A stretch of DNA of 64,000 nucleotides. Origin: an uncultured Clostridia bacterium. Lineage in GTDB: Bacteria; Bacillota_A; Clostridia; Christensenellales; Borkfalkiaceae. Made by a program: the position numbers and the translations under genes. The DNA lies in contig CAKQXZ010000001.1 in the NCBI GenBank assembly GCA_934292955.1, forward strand, positions 1-64,000, in the 5' to 3' direction. Shown piece after piece: positions 25,722 through 36,400 of this stretch. The notes beneath the pieces are model-generated. The model made no database searches. It saw only the letters and a program-made list of their open reading frames with translations, and was not told the origin of the DNA. The number at the start of each line of letters is the position of its first letter. Positions within the stretch are counted from its first letter, which is position 1.

Positions 25722-27059
25722 TTACTTGTTCTCGTTGCCGTAAAGGTGGCATGCTACGAAATGCGTCGGGCTGACCTGAACCATGCACGGATAATCCTGC
25801 GAGCATTTGCCTATGCACTTGGAGCATCTTTCCTTAAAATAGCAGTAATCGGGCATGTCGATAGGGTTCGGAACGTTGCCCGGTATATTGAACAGCACGT
25901 CTTCTTTGGATTGCATGGTCGGTTTAGATTTCTGCAAGCCCTGAGTGTACGGGTGTAAAGGATTGAAGAATATTTCTTCAGCCGTTCCTTTTTCTATTAT
26001 TCTGCCCGCATACATAACGACAACGTAGTCCGCCATTTCGGCAATTACGCCGAGATCGTGCGTGATAAGCAAAATAGAGCCGTTTATTCTGCGCTTAAGA
26101 TCGTTGAACAGTTCGAGTATCTGCGCCTGAATGGTAACGTCGAGCGCGGTGGTCGGCTCGTCCGCGATAATAAGGCGCGGTTCGCCGGCAAGAGCCATTG
26201 CTATCATAACGCGCTGGCGCATACCGCCGGAAAGTTCGTGCGGATAAGACGAGTAAACTCTTTCGGGCATTGAAATTCCTACCATGTCGAGCATTTCTAT
26301 AGAACGCTTTTTGGCAAATTCTTTATCCGCCCCGGGAACGTGCAACAGCGAAACTTCGTCTAACTGATTACCGATAGTGAATACGGGATTGAGCGACGTC
26401 ATAGGTTCCTGAAAGACCATGGAAAGCTGTCTTCCGCGCAGACGATACATTTCGTTTACAGGCATTTTTGCAATATCGAAAACGTGCTCTTCCTTTTCGT
26501 ATAAACCGAGCCCGTTATCGCCCATAGCCTGCACGGGGTGGCGTTTGACGTTGCCTTCTTTATCGCGCTTAACGTTGCCTTCTTCGTCGAGTTCGTCTTC
26601 GTAAACGATTTCGCCATTTTCGTCACGGACGTACATAGGAATAAAATCGCCGTTTTCGTCGCGCTTGAAATCGTTGGCTTTGAATCTTATGGAGCCGCTT
26701 ACTATCTGCCCGGTAGGACCTTGCAGCAGGCGCATTATAGACATTGAAGTAACCGATTTACCGCAGCCCGATTCGCCTACGACGCCGACGGTGGAGTTAA
26801 GCGGAATTTCGAACGAAACGCCGTTTACCGCTTTTACTACGCCCTGATCGGTGAAAAAGTAGGAATGAAGATCTTCGACTTCGAGAATATTGTTCGGATT
26901 CTTCATTTCCGTCGTATATTCCGACAGCGGTTTTTTGCGATATTTCTCCTTTTCAAGGCGGCGCATTTCTTTTGCGTTCGCCTTGGCTATCTCGCGTATT
27001 TCTTTACCGGTAAGGTAATGATTGTCCTTCTTGTCCGATGATTTCTGAAATAATTTCAT
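25722..27059 (-). CDS. oppD: Oligopeptide ABC transporter ATP-binding protein OppD with a DENG-type insert
   Basis: Partner ATPase of OppF, 445 residues against a usual 330-350. Walker A is GESGCGKS, the signature [16 protein letters not shown], Walker [13 protein letters not shown], and the C-terminal extension has [10 protein letters not shown]. The extra length comes from an N-terminal stretch of about 60 residues and an insert at about 123-195, between the first strands after Walker A and the Q-loop segment [12 protein letters not shown]. The insert is charged and repetitive (DENGDF, DENGEIV, DEEGNV, DKEGNV). AGGAG inside the oppC end precedes the ATG. Confidence 0.93.
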   Translation of the reverse strand: MKLFQKSSDKKDNHYLTGKEIREIAKANAKEMRRLEKEKYRKKPLSEYTTEMKNPNNILEVEDLHSYFFTDQGVVKAVNGVSFEIPLNSTVGVVGESGCGKSVTSMSIMRLLQGPTGQIVSGSIRFKANDFKRDENGDFIPMYVRDENGEIVYEDELDEEGNVKRDKEGNVKRHPVQAMGDNGLGLYEKEEHVFDIAKMPVNEMYRLRGRQLSMVFQEPMTSLNPVFTIGNQLDEVSLLHVPGADKEFAKKRSIEMLDMVGISMPERVYSSYPHELSGGMRQRVMIAMALAGEPRLIIADEPTTALDVTIQAQILELFNDLKRRINGSILLITHDLGVIAEMADYVVVMYAGRIIEKGTAEEIFFNPLHPYTQGLQKSKPTMQSKEDVLFNIPGNVPNPIDMPDYCYFKERCSKCIGKCSQDYPCMVQVSPTHFVACHLYGNENK

Positions 27060-27062
27060 CAG

Positions 27063-28178
27063 TTATCTCCTTTGTCTGGGATCGAGCGCGTCACGCAAAC
27101 CGTCGCCGATAAAGTTGAAGCCCAAAACGGCTATTATAATACAAACGCCGGACGGTATCCATACGTTGGGATAATTCTGCAGTATGTTAAGGTCTCTCGA
27201 AATAACTTCGATCATAGTACCCCAGGACGCGTAAGGAACTCTTACGCCGAGATTAAGGTAAGACAGCGTGGATTCGTAAAGGATCATGCTGCCGAGCGAC
27301 AAAGTCATAGAAACGAGAATCTGAGGCAGAATGTTGGGAACAAGATGTTTGAATATCTTTCTCGGAGTGGAATATCCCATCGCTTCGGCGGCGACCATAT
27401 ATTCCTGCTCTCTTAAAAACAGTATCTGCCCGCGGACAAGTCTTGCCATTCCCGGCCACGAGAACAGCGACAATATGCCCATAAGCAAATATATGTAATA
27501 TTCGGGCGGAACGGCGTTCGCGTCGAGCACCGCGCCGATTATAAGCATAAGCGGGAGCGTGGGAAGACACATTAAAACGTCGCATAAACGCATTATAATG
27601 TTATCGACCACACCGCCGTAGTAGCCCGAAATACCGCCCATTATTATACCGAGCGCACTGGTTAAAAATACGGCAAGGAAACTGATTGTAAGCGACAGCC
27701 TGCCGCCGTACATAAGTCTGCTGAATACGTCCAAGCCCTTTTCGTCGGTGCCGAGAAGGTGTTCGCCGCTCATAGGCGCAAGGCTGTTTATTTTCTTCTG
27801 ACTTACAAGGAAGGAAGTAAATTCGGTTCCGTCTTCGCCGTTGACGATGTATTCGTCGTATCCTGCCGCGCCGCCGCGGTCGACTTCGATTTCGCCCCAC
27901 TGTCTGTAAACGACGGGGCCTAACCAGCTGAACACGAACAACGTTGCGAGCATGACTATTCCCGCAATAGAAAGTTTGGAGCGGAAAAATCTTCTTAAAA
28001 GCATTCTCGTGGGCGACATGAGCCTTACGTTTTTATCGAGTGCTTTTTCGGTATCCGATATATCGGTAGCCATGTCTTCGACAGATATGTTTTCTTTTAT
28101 TTCGTCTTCTATCTTTTCCGCAGCGAGTTCGTTCTCGTTCGTTACGGATTCGGAATTATAAAGTTTTTCGTCTTTCAT
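27063..28178 (-). CDS. oppC: Oligopeptide ABC transporter permease OppC
   Basis: Inner-membrane permease, 371 residues from the ATG at 28178 (GGAG with six-base spacer; a TTG at 28193 is possible but weaker). A hydrophilic acidic N-terminus of about 65 residues precedes the first membrane segment, then the DppC/OppC core with five more segments. The EAA loop reads EAMGYSTPRKIFKHLVPNILP. It stands between oppB and oppD with very short gaps. Confidence 0.94.
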   Translation of the reverse strand: MKDEKLYNSESVTNENELAAEKIEDEIKENISVEDMATDISDTEKALDKNVRLMSPTRMLLRRFFRSKLSIAGIVMLATLFVFSWLGPVVYRQWGEIEVDRGGAAGYDEYIVNGEDGTEFTSFLVSQKKINSLAPMSGEHLLGTDEKGLDVFSRLMYGGRLSLTISFLAVFLTSALGIIMGGISGYYGGVVDNIIMRLCDVLMCLPTLPLMLIIGAVLDANAVPPEYYIYLLMGILSLFSWPGMARLVRGQILFLREQEYMVAAEAMGYSTPRKIFKHLVPNILPQILVSMTLSLGSMILYESTLSYLNLGVRVPYASWGTMIEVISRDLNILQNYPNVWIPSGVCIIIAVLGFNFIGDGLRDALDPRQRR

Positions 28179-28189
28179 TTCTTTCTCCG

Positions 28190-29176
28190 TCAAGCGAGTT
28201 TTACGCGCGGATCGACAACCGCGTACATAAGGTCGGAAAGCAATACGCCGAGAACGGACAGCGCCGCAAGGAACATGTTATAGGTCATTATAACGGGTAT
28301 GTCTACCTGAGTCATTGCGTTAAGAGCGAACTTGCCCATTCCGGGAAGGTCGAATACCTGTTCGGTTATCATCGCGCCCGAGAAAAGCGACGGGATAAGC
28401 CCCGCTAAGCCCGTAACGAGCGGAATAAGCGTGTTTCTGAACGCGTGCTTATAAATAACCTTGCTTTCGCGCAAGCCCTTTGCCCTTGCCGTTCTTATAT
28501 AGTCGGAATTCAATACTTCGAGCATATTCGTTCTTGTCATTCTCATTCTTGAACCGATGCTGAGTATGACGACGGTTAAAATAGGCAGGAACAGGTGCCT
28601 GATTTTGTCGGCAAGATCCTGGAAACCGTTAGCGTATTCATCGCCCGACGTTATACCCGATATCGGGAACCAGCCCAATTTAATGGCAAACAAGTCTTTG
28701 AGCATCTGACCGAAGAAGAAGGACGGCAGAGAAATACCGATAAGCACGAGTACGGTGACTACATAGTCGCGTATCGAATACTGATGGGTAGCAGCCGTAA
28801 CGCCGAGCGGGATTGCAACCAGAAATTCGAATACGGTAGCGATTGCCGCAACGGTGAACGAAACGCCGAGTTTGCTCGGATCGAATATTTCGTTAAGAAC
28901 TTCGCCCTTGTTTATGAAACTTTTGCCGAAATCAAGATGCATAACGTTCCACAGCCAGCGGAAATAACCCTGTATAGGCGTGCCGTCAAGACCGTAAGCC
29001 TTATACATGGTTTTGATGAGTTCTTCCTGAACGTCTGCGCCGCTCTGCGTCAACGCGACTATTTTATTCCTTATAAAGTCGGTAGGCATCGCACGGAGCA
29101 AAGCATACAGTATAAACGATACGCCGAGCAGAATGAGCAGCGATATTCCCAACCTTTTTAATATGTACTTAAACAT
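28190..29176 (-). CDS. oppB: Oligopeptide ABC transporter permease OppB
   Basis: Second permease, 328 residues with six membrane segments. The N-terminal signature FKYILKRLGISLLILLGVSF and the EAA loop RTARAKGLRESKVIYKHAFRN are typical of OppB/DppB. Together with OppC it forms the translocation pore. It follows oppA after a GC-rich hairpin. Confidence 0.95.
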   Translation of the reverse strand: MFKYILKRLGISLLILLGVSFILYALLRAMPTDFIRNKIVALTQSGADVQEELIKTMYKAYGLDGTPIQGYFRWLWNVMHLDFGKSFINKGEVLNEIFDPSKLGVSFTVAAIATVFEFLVAIPLGVTAATHQYSIRDYVVTVLVLIGISLPSFFFGQMLKDLFAIKLGWFPISGITSGDEYANGFQDLADKIRHLFLPILTVVILSIGSRMRMTRTNMLEVLNSDYIRTARAKGLRESKVIYKHAFRNTLIPLVTGLAGLIPSLFSGAMITEQVFDLPGMGKFALNAMTQVDIPVIMTYNMFLAALSVLGVLLSDLMYAVVDPRVKLA

Positions 29177-29190
29177 TATTTATTTCTCCG

Positions 29191-29214
29191 CGCCGCCGCA
29201 AAAAAGCGGCGGCG
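29191..29214 (-). terminator. Strong hairpin between oppA and oppB (no U-tract)
   Basis: A perfect nine-base-pair stem CGCCGCCGC/GCGGCGGCG with a six-base T loop is followed by CGGAG rather than Ts. In transporter operons a hairpin after the binding-protein gene often protects the upstream mRNA or causes partial termination, which would give more OppA than permease. Confidence 0.65.
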
Positions 29215-29234
29215 TTTAAGTTAGAGTTTGTTGA

Positions 29235-31841
29235 TTATTTTACGAGTTCGAGTTCCCAGATTTTTTCCAGCGGCGAAGAATACGGGTTTACGTTCTCGTT
29301 GAAGCCCTTAACCGCTTTTCCGTTGTATGCGTACAGGTTATCGCGCTGATAAACAGGCATTTCGACGGCAAGTCTCAATACGAGCGTCATCGCTTTTTGA
29401 TACATACCCTTTCTTTGCGTCTGATCGTCAATCGCGCGCGCGTCGTCGATTATATCGCTGAGCTCGTTGATGATTTCGGTTTCGTCGGGATACAGACTTG
29501 CGTTGTTCTTGATTTCTCTGTAACCCCATGCGAGCGTGGACGTAGCGGTAGAATCTTTATGATATACCTGATACATATCGGGGTCGATCGTGGAGCCCCA
29601 AGCAGCTGCCCATACGGCAAGCGAACCGGTTGCAAGTTTGGTAAGAGCCTGAGAATCGGCTTTGATTTCGACGTTCCAGCCTGCTTCGTTAAGAATTTCC
29701 TGAGCCTGTTTGAATACGCTGAACGTGGGGTGTTCGCTTATGGACGAGCCCGCTACGGTAAAGGTTATGGACAACTGCGAATCGCCTGCGCTAACGCCTG
29801 CCTGTCCCATAAGAGTTTTAACTCTCTTGAGTGCTTCCGTTTTGTCTTTCCACATCGTGTATTCGATATTCGTTGCCATTTCCGTTCCGTCGTCTGCGTA
29901 CGGATATGCCCAACTTTCTTTTGACATAGGCCACTGAATGGTTTCTACCGAGTCTGCTCTGTAATATTCGGTTACGAGCGAAGTATCCATTGCAGCCATA
30001 ATCGCTCTTCTGATGTAGATATTGGGAACTTTACCGGCATTGATTCCGATATAGCCGTAGCCGAGTTGCGGAGCGTGAAGCGATTTGATGCCTTTGCTCT
30101 TTAATTTATCGAGTTCTTCGTAGTTTTCTTTTTTAGCCTGCGGAGTAATGTAGTCGATTTCGCCTTTTTTCAGCTTTTCGATAGCGTTGGTCGAACTGAC
30201 TACCATAAATCTCAGTTTTTTAGCCTTGACTTCGAACATAAAGTTGTCGTTTGCCTTGTAGTAAACGGTGTTGTCTTTATTGAAGTCGTTAAGACCGGGG
30301 TTATCGCTGTTGGCCTTATCGGTTGCCTTGAAAGGACCTGCCCCGACAGGGATTCTTACGTGCTGCTGCGACTGAATTACGTTTTCCTGGAAAGCGGAAT
30401 CAGCGAAGTTAAGACCGAACTTGTTGTTCTTGATATCTACTTTCTGGGCGTCTGCTCCGTCGGGTGCGGCATAGTAATGCTGGGGAGCAACGGTGAAACC
30501 GAAGTTGTAAATAGCCTTGGGATCTACGCCCTCTACGGTTATTCTTAAAACGTCGTACTCGTCAAGACTCGTGGGGGCGCCGTTGTTGTTATCGTCGTGG
30601 TTGCGAGCGATTTTATACGTTCCGAGATCTCCGCCGACCTTATAGCCGTCGCCTTCTTTGATTTCAATAGTGGTTTCCGTCGTATCGTGTCCCAAAGACT
30701 TTATACCGTCTATTCTTGGTACAGCCATGCCGTCGACGAGTTTATCCTGAAGAATTTTACTTCTTGCGTCGCCTTCGAATTTGGTAAGCATGGTAGAAGC
30801 GGTTCCCCAGTAAGATACGATATCGTTGAAATTGTTCTTGATTTTATCGTCCTGAACGTACTTGATAGCAGCTTCTTCGGTAGCATATCTCGTAGCGATC
30901 TGTTCGTTTCTGAAGCCTTTGATGCTGTTCTTATCTTCTTTGTTCTGATCGTTAAGATTGTATTCGGGTTTAATGTATCCTTCGTAAAGGAAGAATTTGA
31001 ATACGTCGCTCTTAAGTTTTTCCGCATGCGGTTTATATACGCCGCTCGTTACATCGAAAGATTCTTTAGCCGCTTTATAGTCGTTTACGATTTCTTCTTT
31101 GAAAAGTTTAACGGCGTATTCGTAGTCTGCCTGAAGTTGTGCGTTATAATTGGTTATCTTGTCGCCGAGAGCGGCTTTGTAACCATCGCTGACCTTCCAC
31201 GAAGCGATGTATTCTTTCATCTGCTCGGGAGTTGCGCTATAAACGTTATCGGAAACTTTACCCATTTTTTCATAAACTTTTCTGAGTTCCGATCTTCTGG
31301 TATACGCTAAACCCGAAGCTCCTTCGAGTTCGGTTTCCGCGTCGTCACTGCCTGCGCCGGGTATCTGAGTCCTGTAAGCCTTAAGACCTTTGATCTTGGT
31401 GGAATACATAGTCGAAGAGCCTGTGTAAACAGGGTCGAGATATTCGTAAATGTTGAACATAACGTCGTTCATGCTGAGCGTTACGCCGTCGGAAAATTTA
31501 AGATTGTTCTTGATTACAAAATTGTAAACCGTTTCGTCTTTCGCTTCGTCGTATTTATAAGAGAATGCTTTTACGACGGTGGATTCGGCGTCGCCGGCGG
31601 TAGTTGCGCCGTTCCTGTCGGTGGAGAGCATGCCGATCTGAGTCATTCCGATAACGTCATGGTCGGTGCCCGCAGTTGCGTAAAACGGGTTGAACAAGCC
31701 GCTCGTTTCGTCTATCATAAGATAAATAGCGTCTTTTTTACCGCTCTTGCCGGACAAGGCAACAACCAGAATCACGGTCAGGCAGAGAACTCCCGCAAGA
31801 GCCGCGCTTATGATTGTTATCAGCTTTTTTTTCTTTTTCAT
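29235..31841 (-). CDS. oppA: Oligopeptide-binding protein OppA-like, enlarged and membrane-anchored
   Basis: Family 5 solute-binding protein, 868 residues against the usual 540-600. The N-terminal hydrophobic segment (LITIISAALAGVLCLTVILVVAL, about 7-29) has no proper lipobox before its cysteine and no clear cleavage site, so it is probably an uncleaved anchor; Gram-positive OppA are normally lipoproteins. The SBP fold is recognised at YNFVIKNNLKFSDGVTLSMNDV (in part), GYIGINAGKVPNIYIRRAI and the C-terminal VEMPVYQRDNLYAYNG. About 250 extra residues (about 135-400) are inserted after the first SBP segment. Its ATG overlaps the stop of the upstream lipoprotein by one base, with GGAGG ten bases upstream. 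Confidence 0.9.
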   Translation of the reverse strand: MKKKKKLITIISAALAGVLCLTVILVVALSGKSGKKDAIYLMIDETSGLFNPFYATAGTDHDVIGMTQIGMLSTDRNGATTAGDAESTVVKAFSYKYDEAKDETVYNFVIKNNLKFSDGVTLSMNDVMFNIYEYLDPVYTGSSTMYSTKIKGLKAYRTQIPGAGSDDAETELEGASGLAYTRRSELRKVYEKMGKVSDNVYSATPEQMKEYIASWKVSDGYKAALGDKITNYNAQLQADYEYAVKLFKEEIVNDYKAAKESFDVTSGVYKPHAEKLKSDVFKFFLYEGYIKPEYNLNDQNKEDKNSIKGFRNEQIATRYATEEAAIKYVQDDKIKNNFNDIVSYWGTASTMLTKFEGDARSKILQDKLVDGMAVPRIDGIKSLGHDTTETTIEIKEGDGYKVGGDLGTYKIARNHDDNNNGAPTSLDEYDVLRITVEGVDPKAIYNFGFTVAPQHYYAAPDGADAQKVDIKNNKFGLNFADSAFQENVIQSQQHVRIPVGAGPFKATDKANSDNPGLNDFNKDNTVYYKANDNFMFEVKAKKLRFMVVSSTNAIEKLKKGEIDYITPQAKKENYEELDKLKSKGIKSLHAPQLGYGYIGINAGKVPNIYIRRAIMAAMDTSLVTEYYRADSVETIQWPMSKESWAYPYADDGTEMATNIEYTMWKDKTEALKRVKTLMGQAGVSAGDSQLSITFTVAGSSISEHPTFSVFKQAQEILNEAGWNVEIKADSQALTKLATGSLAVWAAAWGSTIDPDMYQVYHKDSTATSTLAWGYREIKNNASLYPDETEIINELSDIIDDARAIDDQTQRKGMYQKAMTLVLRLAVEMPVYQRDNLYAYNGKAVKGFNENVNPYSSPLEKIWELELVK

Positions 31842-33439
31842 TATTTATATTCCTCCAGAATAGTTTGCTTGGTTAATTGTTCTATTTCTTCTTCTTCGAT
31901 AGTCTTCAATACAACTTCTTTGTTGTATATCTTGGTCTTGTCTATTTCCGTTTCGACGTTTTCGAGTTTATCGAAGTCGATAGAATACAGATATTTTCCG
32001 CCGTAAACAGGCGCGCCGTAAAGAACAAGGTCTATGCCGTTGCTTGTTACCCCGCGAGAATCTCCGCCCGCTAACATGTAAATGGTGTTGTTGGAACGTA
32101 TGGGAATATCCGCTTTTATTCTGATAGTCGATTTAACTAACGATATATTGCTTACTTTTGCGCCCGCTTCGATATTGCCCGAGAACAGACCGAGATTTGT
32201 TTCAAACGTTTCGTTGATAGAAATATTGCTTATATCGAGCGTAGCGTTTTCAAAGGTTATGTCTTTTACTTCGGCGTCTTTTGCGATTTTACCGAACAAG
32301 CCGCCGTTACCGTAAGCGGTGGTGGCATGTTTTGCCGTTACGTTTTTAATGGTATGATTTCCGCCGTCGATTTTACCCTGGAAAGTGCCGCTTTCAAAAG
32401 CAGCCGGCCAGTTAACGCCGTTGAAGTCGAGATCTTTGATTATAGTATACATTCCCGTACTGCTTGCGTTATCGGCGAGTTGTTTTGCGGTTGCGATAAT
32501 GAATCTTGTACCCTCGTCGAAATCGACGTAAATCTTCTGAACGGAGTTAATCGCGGTCGCGGTGGAATAATCCATAGAACCGGAATGTCTGATGCTCGTC
32601 GTTATCTGACCAGAAAGTTCGCCTTTATCGCTTATATCGGTATACGCTGCTTTGAAAGTGTAGCCGAATTTATCGGGGAAAGTAAACGAAGTGCCGGTGC
32701 GATCGTACTTCATATATCCGCACTTTTCGCCGTCGATCGTTTCGCTCCAGTCGGGAAGATAGCAAACGTTAAGATCGCCTTCCGTTCCGCCTTCGCCCGC
32801 AGTCGAATTGAATTTATAGTTGAATGACGTTTCGCCGTATTTTGCCCATTCGCCTTTTTCGTTTTTAGCGTAATACTCGAACGAGAAATAGGGAACCCAA
32901 GCCGCATACAACGTCATATCCAACACTTCGCCGTTTACCGTATATTCAAGAGATTTATCGAAATCCCACGGATCGGAATATGTATAAGCGGGAACAGCCG
33001 CTTTTTCGAATTTTTCGTCATAGTAGAACTCTTCGGTTATAGGCTCCTGATAGAGCGTTTTACCCTGCTCGTCCACTACTTCGCCTTTTGCGTTTCTGAC
33101 AAGCTCTCGCTTCTGATACCAACCCGCGTAGAAATAGCCTTCTCTCGTAAGAGCAAACGTTGCGGAACCGCGCTTTTTATCGGTCGGATCTAAAAGTTTG
33201 ATATAAATCTTGCCCGAAGCGTCCTTTGTGTATCTTGACGGATTGAACATGTCGAGAACGTATCTGTTTTCCTGATTAAGGAATTTTCCGCCGTTGCCTG
33301 CGTCGTATCTGACCGAAATCAGATAGCCCTGCTCTCTCAACTTGTCTTCTTCCGTCTTATCTTTTGCGCAGGCGGTTAAACCCGCGCAAAGAGTAATAAG
33401 ACACAAAACGCTTAAAATTCCGATGAATAATTTTTTCAT
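31841..33439 (-). CDS. Lipoprotein with InlB-like and GLUG-like modules, upstream of oppA
   Basis: 532-residue lipoprotein: lipobox LTAC with C24 after a hydrophobic signal. Residues about 40-180 hold InlB-type strands (FALTREGYFYAGWYQ, LYAAW) interrupted by a hydrophilic insert. Residues about 330-450 resemble GLUG-type beta-solenoid repeats (GKIDGGNHTIKNVTAK, GGLFGKIAKDAEVKDITFEN, GLFSGNIEAGAKVSNISL). It could bind a ligand or adhere on the surface. It lies 19 bases after the giant protease and overlaps oppA by one base, so it is transcribed and probably translated with the transporter. Confidence 0.82.
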   Translation of the reverse strand: MKKLFIGILSVLCLITLCAGLTACAKDKTEEDKLREQGYLISVRYDAGNGGKFLNQENRYVLDMFNPSRYTKDASGKIYIKLLDPTDKKRGSATFALTREGYFYAGWYQKRELVRNAKGEVVDEQGKTLYQEPITEEFYYDEKFEKAAVPAYTYSDPWDFDKSLEYTVNGEVLDMTLYAAWVPYFSFEYYAKNEKGEWAKYGETSFNYKFNSTAGEGGTEGDLNVCYLPDWSETIDGEKCGYMKYDRTGTSFTFPDKFGYTFKAAYTDISDKGELSGQITTSIRHSGSMDYSTATAINSVQKIYVDFDEGTRFIIATAKQLADNASSTGMYTIIKDLDFNGVNWPAAFESGTFQGKIDGGNHTIKNVTAKHATTAYGNGGLFGKIAKDAEVKDITFENATLDISNISINETFETNLGLFSGNIEAGAKVSNISLVKSTIRIKADIPIRSNNTIYMLAGGDSRGVTSNGIDLVLYGAPVYGGKYLYSIDFDKLENVETEIDKTKIYNKEVVLKTIEEEEIEQLTKQTILEEYK

Positions 33440-33458
33440 AACTTATTCAACCTTTGGT

Positions 33459-36400
33459 TTAATTTTCGTCGTCCGAATTGTCTTCGGGCGAGTCTTCGGT
33501 TTGTTCGTTCTTGGCGTCGTCAGCCGAGTTATCTTCGGCTTTTGCGCCGATCTTTTTCTTAAATACCATGAAGTAAACTACAACTGCAGCCGCCACGATA
33601 AGCACGCATGGAATTACTATCCACAGTACGACGGGAACGCCGCCGTTGTTATTATCCGCAGACGAATCTTCGGAAGACGAGCTGTCGTTTCTGCGGGAAA
33701 GGAATTCGATGGTAGCTTCGGCGTTGGTCAATTTTTCGTAGTTGGTAACGAGTGCCTGCTGCGTGGTTACGCCGAGTTCGTTATAAGCGTTACGAGCCGC
33801 CGTAACAAGGCCTTTATGCGAAAGCGTTATCTGCGAAGGCAACGCTTCTATCTGCGCGATGACGGCAAGAGTTCTTGCGGTTGCCGCATGCGGGCCCTGA
33901 ATCATCGTGTTGAAGTACTTTCCGTAAATGAATTCGTTGTAGTTGGTGCCGTTCGCGGGATAAATCATCGTGAGATTAGCGTCAACTTTTCCGACGTAGT
34001 TTATGAAGTTCGCGCCGTAGTAGTAGTTATTGTAGTGAGTGCCGATATTCCACATATAGTACTTGGAAATCGACAATCCGGACGATACGCCGTCGCTTAC
34101 TGTTACGAACGGAGTGTTATCGCCGTAGTGATAGAATTCGTCGTACTGTTCTTCAAGCGCGGGAGCGGTAAGACCGGTAAATACAACGGTCGAGAGATTA
34201 CCGCAGTCATAGAACGCTTTGTCGCCTATGCTCTTGAGTTCGTAAGGCAGAACAACGTTTACGGGACTGAAGCCCATGAATGCGCGCGCCGCAATACGGG
34301 TTGTCCCGCTCTTGACGGTGAACGATACGTCGGTTTTACCCTGCGGGTAAGAAATGAGTTCGTAATTGTCGCCCGTCTTAAGATAGAGTACGCCGTCTTC
34401 TACGAGTACGCTGTCGTTAAGAGCGTAATTTTCGTTTACATAAGTCGCGCTGTTGAAGTTTTCAACCTTTTCTTCTCTGCCGAACGTTTTGATTTCGCAG
34501 CCGTAGAATGGGTTGTCGCCAAGCATGGTGAGATTTTCGCCGAGCGTGACTTTACCGATCGCGGTGTCACCGAAAGCAAAACTTCCTACGCGCGTTGCGC
34601 TTGTAAGATCTGCGCTTATAAGAGCGGTATGCTCGAACGCGCTTGCTCCTACCGTCGCTACGTTGCTAAGGTCTGCGGAATCGAGTTTGGTGCAGTACCA
34701 GAACGCGCCGTCGCCGATTTCGGTTGCGTTATTACCGAAAGTAACTTCGGTTAAAGCGGTCAATGCGAACGCATATTTACCTATCGACTGAGCGTTGCTA
34801 AGATCTGCCGAGCCAAAGTTCGTGCCGTAGAACGCATAGTCGCCTATGACCGTCATGCCGCTCAGATCGATACTGCCGATTGCGGTTTCGCTGAACGTGT
34901 ACGCGCCGATTTCGGTGATTGCGTCGGACATGGTAACGGTTGCAAGGTTTACGCAGTTTCTGAACGCGCCTTCGCCGAGCGACGCGACGTTAGAAAGGTC
35001 TGCTGCAGTTATGACGGACGCAAGGTTGCCTTTTGCGTATCTCGAAGCGACGATTTCTTCGCCGAGTTTTACGCTTTCGACTACCTTGTATACATAACGT
35101 CTGCCGTTGCTGTATTCAAGGAATTCGTAAGAGAGCGGCTGGCTGCCCGAGAACGCGTAATCGCCGATAGCGTATGCGTTTTCGAGATTGATGCTCGTAA
35201 GAGCGGGGTCATCGTAGAACGCGTATGCGCCGACGGAAGTATCCGCTTTACCGTTTGCGTTTGCCGCGAGCGTTACGGAAGTAAGTTTGCAGTTGCCCGA
35301 GAACGCATAATCTCCTATTACCGTACCGCTGCCGAGCGTTACCGTCGTCAACGACGAACTGCTTGCTTTGGTATAATCGAAATAGTACAGATTATCTGCG
35401 CTTGCATACTTAGTATAGTAGTTTTTGAAGTGAGAAGCAAGGTATTCGTCCGCTCTTACTCCGTATTTATAGTTTTCGTATGCGGCGAAAATTTCGGAAT
35501 AGAACGCATGCGAACCGATAACGGTTTCGTCTGCAAGAGTAACGGTTTCTAACTTATTGCAGTTTGCAAACGCGTACGCGCCTATCTTAACGCCCGTCTT
35601 ACCCGTAAGGGTGAGCGTTTTAAGCGACGTGTTACAGAACGCGTAATCGCCTATAGTCGCTCCCGCTTCGATTAAGGGGAACTCGGTTATTCCGGAACCG
35701 GCAAAAGCGTATTCGCCGATTTCGGTGAGCGTTCCGAACGTGTATTGAGATATATTGCTTTCCGCAAAAGCGTATTCGCCGATTCTCGTAACTCCGGGAG
35801 CAACAAGTTGGTTGATTTTACCCTTATTGGTTTCGGTAGCAGAGAACGCGCCCGGCGCTATTTCTTCATATACGCTATCGAGAGTAAGCACCTTTTTGTC
35901 ATATCCGGGAGCGACAAGAACAAGCGTTCTGCCGCTTGATTCGCTGTCGCCGAGATTGCTGTAAATCAACGAAGAATTGTTTTCGTCGACTTTGAAAGTC
36001 TTGTTGTTTTTATCTATTTCGAAATTCGTAAGCGACGTGCAGCCCGCGAACGCAAGTTTGTTGATAACTTCTACGTTTGCGCCGAGATATACCGTTTCGA
36101 GCGAAGTCATATCGCTGCAGGCGTTAGCCGAAATAACCTGAGCCTTAAGTTCGAGATAGGTAAGCGATTCACAACCTTCGAACGCATGCGCGCCCGCTTT
36201 TACGGGTTTGACGCTCAGGAACTTAATGGTAGAAAGGTTCTTACAGTTTCTGAACGCGCCGATACCTATCGACTGGCATGTTTCGGGAAGTCTTACGTTG
36301 TCGAGTTCGCAGTTTTCGAACGCGTAGTTTCCGATTGCAACGAGTTTATCGCCGAACGGGAATTGCGTGAGTTCGGACTGACCGAGCGTTACTATTTCGC

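Noticed and set aside
33342..34754. 470-codon plus-strand ORF over the lipoprotein/protease junction
   Set aside because: Antisense shadow; the minus-strand genes have signal peptides, domains and ribosome-binding sites.
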